NCBI GenBank assembly: GCA_947178685.1
Contig: CAMWZE010000044.1
Location: 1-8,744 of the forward strand
DNA: 8,744 bases
DNA from: an uncultured Porphyromonadaceae bacterium
GTDB lineage: Bacteria; Bacteroidota; Bacteroidia; Bacteroidales; Muribaculaceae
Direction: 5' to 3'
A program made the position numbers and the translations under genes. Of this stretch, positions 6,662 to 8,744 are shown piece after piece. Positions within the stretch are counted from its first letter, which is position 1. Each line of letters opens with the position of its first letter. Under the pieces are notes generated by a model. It worked only from the letters and a program-made list of their open reading frames with translations, ran no database searches and had not been told where the DNA came from.

Positions 6662-7255
6662 ACAGAAGAATGTCACTAAAAAGGGCACACTGAAATCGAC
6701 CACAAAGCCATGATAGATTGAGAGAATCACAAAATCTTTGCCGGAAACGTTGCTTATGATCGGTAGCGTGGTGTCCATGGTGGTGGCGCCTCCCGCCGTA
6801 ATCGGAGCCAAAGGTCCCGCCAGCTTGAGCAGAAGCGGAGCGCCAAGAAGAGTTATTATCTCACGCGAAATATTGGCAAGAAGAGCCACAGTGCCCAATT
6901 CCGCACCCTTATACTGCGTGATGAAGATGCTCGACAGCGAATAATAGCCGAATCCGCTCCCTACAGCCATGACATCGGGTATTGATCTGAAAGGAATGAA
7001 AAGACCCAACAGCATACACCCCGCCAATGTGCCGATGATAGTGACAAGAGGAAGAAGCAGAAGTCTGGAGTCAAGGGTACGGAGATTCCGCAATGTGCCG
7101 AGATCTCCTCCCACACCCATGCCGACGCAGAACATCAGCATGGCAAGTGCCACGAAACTGACATCGAAACCCACATTAGTTATATCAAGCAGGCCGAAGC
7201 GCCCGAAGAGTATGCCAAGGATAAAGAATCCTACAATAATCAAGCTGCCTTTCAT
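6653..7255 (-). CDS. lysO: LysO-type lysine exporter, large C-terminal subunit
   Basis: Predicted inner-membrane protein of 200 residues with about six membrane segments, matching the C-terminal two-thirds of LysO (YbjE, DUF340), which exports L-lysine in E. coli. Recognisable stretches are GSGFGYYSLSS (99-109), NISRE (128-132) and GGATTMDTTLPII (155-167), the conserved core of the family. E. coli LysO is a single chain of about 300 residues; here this gene plus its 94-residue neighbour add up to 294, so the pair represents a split version of the same transporter. Its ATG (7255-7253) overlaps the neighbour's TGA in an ATGA arrangement, implying translational coupling and roughly equal amounts. 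The split appears natural because both parts have proper starts and the family is known in this form in Bacteroidales. Lysine or a toxic analogue as substrate is inferred from the family. Confidence 0.88.
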   Translation of the reverse strand: MKGSLIIVGFFILGILFGRFGLLDITNVGFDVSFVALAMLMFCVGMGVGGDLGTLRNLRTLDSRLLLLPLVTIIGTLAGCMLLGLFIPFRSIPDVMAVGSGFGYYSLSSIFITQYKGAELGTVALLANISREIITLLGAPLLLKLAGPLAPITAGGATTMDTTLPIISNVSGKDFVILSIYHGFVVDFSVPFLVTFFCSI

Positions 7256-7536
7256 TTAGTGTCGCCTCCCTTCTTACGTTTGCCTGCCCATATCCATAAT
7301 CCTGACGCCAACAATGCGCTTCCGGCCACTCCGGCAAAGGCAATTCCTACAGCCTCTGCCCCAAGTGTGGCAATCCCCTCCACTATACGGTCGTCGCCCC
7401 CGACTTCCACACCGAGAAGGAACAGAAGCGCCCAGATAAGGATATTGATTACTTTGCCAAGCCAAGTAATAGGGTGCCGGCGAAGCAACCTTCCGGCAAT
7501 TATGCCGGCACCCATTATCAAGATTATGATGAACAT
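7252..7536 (-). CDS. LysO-type lysine exporter, small N-terminal subunit
   Basis: Predicted membrane protein of 94 residues corresponding to the N-terminal part of LysO. It has three hydrophobic segments (about 1-15, 26-43 and 58-82). A conserved segment LLGVEVGGDDRIVEGI (40-55) is typical of the family, and a basic tail RKKGGDTK (87-94) ends the protein. The stop overlaps the start of the large subunit by 4 bases (7252-7255). It begins 26 nt after the susD-like gene with no terminator or promoter visible in the gap, so it may be read from the same transcript. The short inverted repeat CCGGCA/TGCCGG at 7493-7508 lies inside its early codons and could form a small hairpin in the mRNA. As a stand-alone protein it would not be a complete transporter. 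Confidence 0.85.
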   Translation of the reverse strand: MFIIILIMGAGIIAGRLLRRHPITWLGKVINILIWALLFLLGVEVGGDDRIVEGIATLGAEAVGIAFAGVAGSALLASGLWIWAGKRKKGGDTK

Positions 7537-7562
7537 CTGCTATTTCTATTGTTTTTCTATCG

Positions 7563-8744
7563 TTATTCTGAAATATGGTCGTTTGCGTTTATCTCCATGA
7601 GTGGCACTGGATAGAATGCACGGCTGTCGTCGTAACCGGAACGTCCGGCGCTTTCAAGAGCCGACTTGGTCTTTCCCCAGCGGCGAAGATCATACCATCG
7701 CCAGTTCTCAAGAGGAAATTCAATCATGCGTTCATGCTCGATCTGCGCCTGCACCGAAGCCTTGTCGGATGCGGCCACAGCAGGCATGTCGCCATGCACA
7801 TCGCGCACTTGATTTATGAGAGCGATAGCCTCGCTACCTTTCCCTTGCTCGTTGAGCACTTCCGCTTTCATGAGCAATACATTTGAATAACGCATCAAGG
7901 GGATGTTGATTGCACAATAATTCGACTCCATGCCGGCCATATCGCCTGGAAGGAACTTGCGGAAACCGACACGGGTGCTACCCTCGCCAAACCAGTCGTC
8001 ATATTCATATCCATACATTCTGCCGCTTCCATCGTTAAAATAGGGACAGTTGAAGAATACGGTATAGTAGAGTCGTGAGTCGTAGCGTCCGGTTGTGGCG
8101 ATCTCTCCCTCCTTCATAAACTCTTTCATGAGTGCCTCTGAGGGAAGTATCTCATCCCAGCCCCACAGTTCCTCACACCCTATGAACCGGTGGAATTGTG
8201 TGCGATAGTTCGCTCCGTTGGCAGTGCTCATTGATGTCTGAAGCTCAAATACCGATTCTTTGCAGTTCTTATTTGAACCGTCAAACATTGTATTGAAATT
8301 CTTCACAAGCTCATAGCCCTTCACATTGTCAAGAGCAGTGTAAGCTTTCGACAGCCATTCTTCCTTATGTGCCGGCTCCTCATAGGCTCGGGTGAGATAG
8401 GAGAAGCCGAGATAAGCATAAGCGGCACCTTTAGTGGCGCGTCCGAGATGATCGGAGTCGTGACTTGCAGGTAAAGCCGTGGCCGCCTCAAGATCGTCGA
8501 TTATGAATTCCCATGCATCGGTGCGCTCAGAGAGTGGGGCGCTGAGATCGGCCTGATCCGTGATGAAATGGTCGCGCACTATGATCTTTTCCCAGTTGAG
8601 TATGAGCTTGAGATGATAGTAAGCTCTCAGGAACTTGCCTTCATTCACAATCTGAGCGCGCATCGCAGGGTCGATCTTCTCATCACTCATCTCCCCTACC
8701 TTCTCTATCACCTGATTGGCGAAACTTATACCGGTGTAGTTATT
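7563..8744 (-). CDS. SusD/RagB-family nutrient-binding outer membrane lipoprotein (5' partial)
   Basis: The frame stays open to the right edge of the window, so this is the C-terminal 393 residues of a gene that begins outside; the GTG at 8711 is internal, not a start. SusD-like lipoproteins sit on the outer membrane as lids on SusC TonB-dependent transporters and capture glycans. Visible family motifs, in order, are FLRAYYHL (about 8633-8610, a TPR helix), RYSNVLLMKAEVLNE in the last third, RMIEFPLENWRWYDLRRWG, and the YPVPLMEINAN near the end. The signal peptide and lipobox are expected beyond the edge, as is a susC gene. The C-terminus stops at NANDHISE, a few residues short of the usual NP-x(3)-QNPGY ending. 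The LysO pair follows on the same strand after 26 nt, and the GH110-like gene converges from the other side. The ligand cannot be read from sequence. Confidence 0.93.
   Translation of the reverse strand, partial: NNYTGISFANQVIEKVGEMSDEKIDPAMRAQIVNEGKFLRAYYHLKLILNWEKIIVRDHFITDQADLSAPLSERTDAWEFIIDDLEAATALPASHDSDHLGRATKGAAYAYLGFSYLTRAYEEPAHKEEWLSKAYTALDNVKGYELVKNFNTMFDGSNKNCKESVFELQTSMSTANGANYRTQFHRFIGCEELWGWDEILPSEALMKEFMKEGEIATTGRYDSRLYYTVFFNCPYFNDGSGRMYGYEYDDWFGEGSTRVGFRKFLPGDMAGMESNYCAINIPLMRYSNVLLMKAEVLNEQGKGSEAIALINQVRDVHGDMPAVAASDKASVQAQIEHERMIEFPLENWRWYDLRRWGKTKSALESAGRSGYDDSRAFYPVPLMEINANDHISE

Noticed and set aside
6738..7259. + strand open frames opposite the LysO large subunit
   Set aside because: The - strand product has membrane segments and conserved LysO motifs, while the + strand products are Pro/Arg-rich shadows.
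7493..7508. CCGGCA/TGCCGG inverted repeat
   Set aside because: It is only 6 bp within coding sequence of the small LysO subunit and is likely explained by codon content.

Overview
The window looks like a Bacteroidales chromosome, most likely a gut member such as a Muribaculaceae or Bacteroides relative. The signs are a SusD/RagB nutrient-binding protein, a GH110-like beta-helix glycosidase, a tyrA of the typical Bacteroidales form, a lysine exporter split into two genes, no clear Shine-Dalgarno sequences ahead of most starts, and one good match to the Bacteroidetes -33/-7 promoter (TTTG ... TAnnTTTG). Family assignments rest on reading motifs by eye; no database search was possible.

Left part (1-2420, + strand): the 3' end of an unrecognised gene lies 4 nt ahead of a COG0523/CobW-type GTPase. 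This GTPase is a putative metallochaperone with a striking His/Asp-rich insertion built partly from a 39-bp tandem repeat. Prephenate dehydrogenase (tyrA, tyrosine biosynthesis) follows 52 nt later.

Middle part (2421-4810, + strand): a 123-nt gap contains two inverted repeats. The second is a perfect 17-bp one that ends 3 nt before the start codon of a two-TM potassium-channel-like protein. A Bcr/CflA-type MFS exporter follows 26 nt after the channel, so the two are probably co-transcribed.

Right part (4811-8744): a long hairpin with a GCAA loop closes the MFS unit, and a Bacteroidetes-type promoter overlaps its right arm. The promoter should drive a secreted GH110-like (alpha-1,3-galactosidase-like) beta-helix enzyme. 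On the - strand, converging on that enzyme, lie a partial susD gene, the small LysO subunit and the large LysO subunit, in transcription order. A hairpin that could terminate both directions sits at the convergence point. The susD gene and the glycosidase suggest the edge of a polysaccharide utilisation locus, perhaps for alpha-galactosyl-capped host or dietary glycans; the susC partner would be expected beyond the right edge.

No RNA genes, CRISPR arrays, insertion sequences or phage genes were seen. The most unusual items are the His/Asp repeat in the GTPase and its non-canonical NKxD motif, the hairpin abutting the channel start codon, the unassigned cytoplasmic domain of the channel, and the lysine exporter pair sitting directly behind susD.
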